Shown here piece by piece: positions 4,178 through 5,046 of a stretch of DNA of 5,046 bases (positions within the stretch are counted from its first letter, which is position 1; each line of letters opens with the position of its first letter). Made by a program: the position numbers and the translations under genes. The stretch covers positions 1-5,046 of the forward strand of contig DOZG01000012.1 of NCBI GenBank assembly GCA_003518125.1, read 5' to 3'. The notes below the pieces were generated by a model. That model had not been told where the DNA came from. It saw only the letters and a program-made list of their open reading frames with translations, and searched no databases. Source of the stretch: Patescibacteria group bacterium (GTDB lineage Bacteria > Patescibacteriota > Dojkabacteria > SC72).

Positions 4178-5046
4178 ATGTTGAATCTGCCTTTTCTTAA
4201 AAAGTCTACAAAAACTGATTTGTTAGAAAGTCAATCTAACAATGTTGCCTTAGATATTGGTACGGAAGTATTGAAAAGTATGCTCTTTGCTACAGATAAT
4301 CTGGGTGTCAATATAAAAAGGATTGCCAAAATACAACAACAAGAACATGCTATGAAATCTGGCTCTATCCGTAACCTTGATACTGTACTTGAAAACTGTA
4401 AACTCTGTATAGAAGAACTCACAAAAGACCTTCTAGAGGAAGAATACCCCAAAAATGTCATCATGGGTATTGCAGGAGAATACATACAAGGAGTATCTAT
4501 TGTAGTTAATTACCAAAGAGAAACTAACTTTGATAATGAGGTAACAGAAAAAGAAGAAGGAAAGATAATTGCGAAGATAAAGAATAGAATAGAACAAGGA
4601 GGAAGAGAAGATCTTAGTCAACGAATTGGACTTAAATATGAAGATATAGACATCTTACACATTACCCCAACTGGTACAGAGATAGGTGGAATGCCTGTTA
4701 ATAGTTTAGTCGGATATAAAGGGAAAGACGTTAAACTACACTTCTATGCATCCTTTGCTCCAAAAACATATGTATCTGCGTTAAAACAGGTCGCAAAGTC
4801 CTTAAAGTTAAACCTTCTTGGGATAGTATCACAACCATTCGCTGTAGCGAGAGCCTTTGCAGGATCATCAGATTCTGACTTCAATGGTATTTTCATAGAT
4901 ATTGGAGGTGGTACTACAGATATAGCTGTTGTAGAAAAAGGAAATGTTACAGAAACAAAAATGTTTGGATTTGGAGGTAGGGTATTTACAAAAGAAATTG
5001 CTAAAGCTCTCAATTTAGATTACAGACACGCAGAACAAAGAAAAAT
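4178..5046 (+). CDS. ftsA: Cell division protein FtsA-like ATPase, N-terminal 289 residues (runs off right edge)
   Basis: FtsA is an actin-fold ATPase that anchors FtsZ filaments to the membrane at the division site. After a lysine-bearing N-terminus comes the phosphate-1 motif ALDIGTE (residues 24-30). A variable region follows, where canonical FtsA has its 1C domain. The 1C signature is visible: DILHITP (H161), GGMPVNSLVGYKG, and QPFAVARAF. The phosphate-2 motif is FIDIGGGTTDIAVV (DIGGGTTD at 241-248), then FGFGGRVFTKEIAKAL, as in the FtsA 'GG-x-x-x-T-x-x-IA' segment. The C-terminal amphipathic membrane helix lies beyond the edge. The ATG at 4178 is the first usable start after the rnj stop; no Shine-Dalgarno precedes it. 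PilM, the type IV pilus actin homologue, is the main alternative, but the 1C-type segment and ending favour FtsA. Sequence identity to model FtsA looks low, so it is a divergent member. Confidence 0.8.
   Translation, partial: MLNLPFLKKSTKTDLLESQSNNVALDIGTEVLKSMLFATDNLGVNIKRIAKIQQQEHAMKSGSIRNLDTVLENCKLCIEELTKDLLEEEYPKNVIMGIAGEYIQGVSIVVNYQRETNFDNEVTEKEEGKIIAKIKNRIEQGGREDLSQRIGLKYEDIDILHITPTGTEIGGMPVNSLVGYKGKDVKLHFYASFAPKTYVSALKQVAKSLKLNLLGIVSQPFAVARAFAGSSDSDFNGIFIDIGGGTTDIAVVEKGNVTETKMFGFGGRVFTKEIAKALNLDYRHAEQRK

Noticed and set aside
4231..5013. Minus-strand frames inside the ftsA-like gene (4231-4485, 4433-4621, 4744-5013)
   Set aside because: The plus-strand reading carries clear actin-fold ATPase motifs through the whole stretch, so these are shadows.

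Overview
The window is AT-rich and compact, with short proteins, hardly any Shine-Dalgarno sequences and many A/T-ending codons. It carries bacterial core genes: a ribonuclease J, an FtsA-type actin homologue, and the first codons of what looks like valyl-tRNA synthetase. Together with a set of orphan proteins, this fits a reduced-genome bacterium, most likely of the Candidate Phyla Radiation (Patescibacteria). That assignment is inferred from style; no marker gene here fixes the phylum.

Layout, left to right. (1) Positions 1-53, minus strand: the first 17 codons of a probable valS, running off the left edge, behind an extended -10 box. (2) 131-901, minus: a 256-residue protein of unknown function whose N-terminus holds a 19-residue tandem repeat. 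(3) 902-1104: an intergenic stretch with a promoter for that gene and a perfect 12-bp palindrome. (4) 1105-1535, minus: an unknown gene split into two frames at a run of four G. Restoring one base gives a continuous 143-residue protein that starts 11 bases after its upstream neighbour ends. (5) 1547-2185, minus: an unknown 212-residue protein with a good promoter just upstream. (6) 2186-2465: a divergent intergenic region with promoters on both strands and several inverted repeats. (7) 2466-4145, plus: a full-length RNase J. (8) 4178-5046, plus: an FtsA-like protein cut by the right edge.

The window thus has two halves. The minus-strand half holds a probable two-gene operon of unknown proteins (212 aa, then the 143-aa frameshifted gene), followed by an independently promoted unknown gene and valS. 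The plus-strand half is a probable rnj-ftsA operon linking mRNA decay/processing with cell division. I see no mobile element, tRNA, rRNA or CRISPR array. The most interesting material is the orphan cluster, its frameshift at a homopolymer, the 19-residue repeat, and the dyads in front of rnj. I found no convincing evidence of a new system; any function for the orphan cluster would be speculation.
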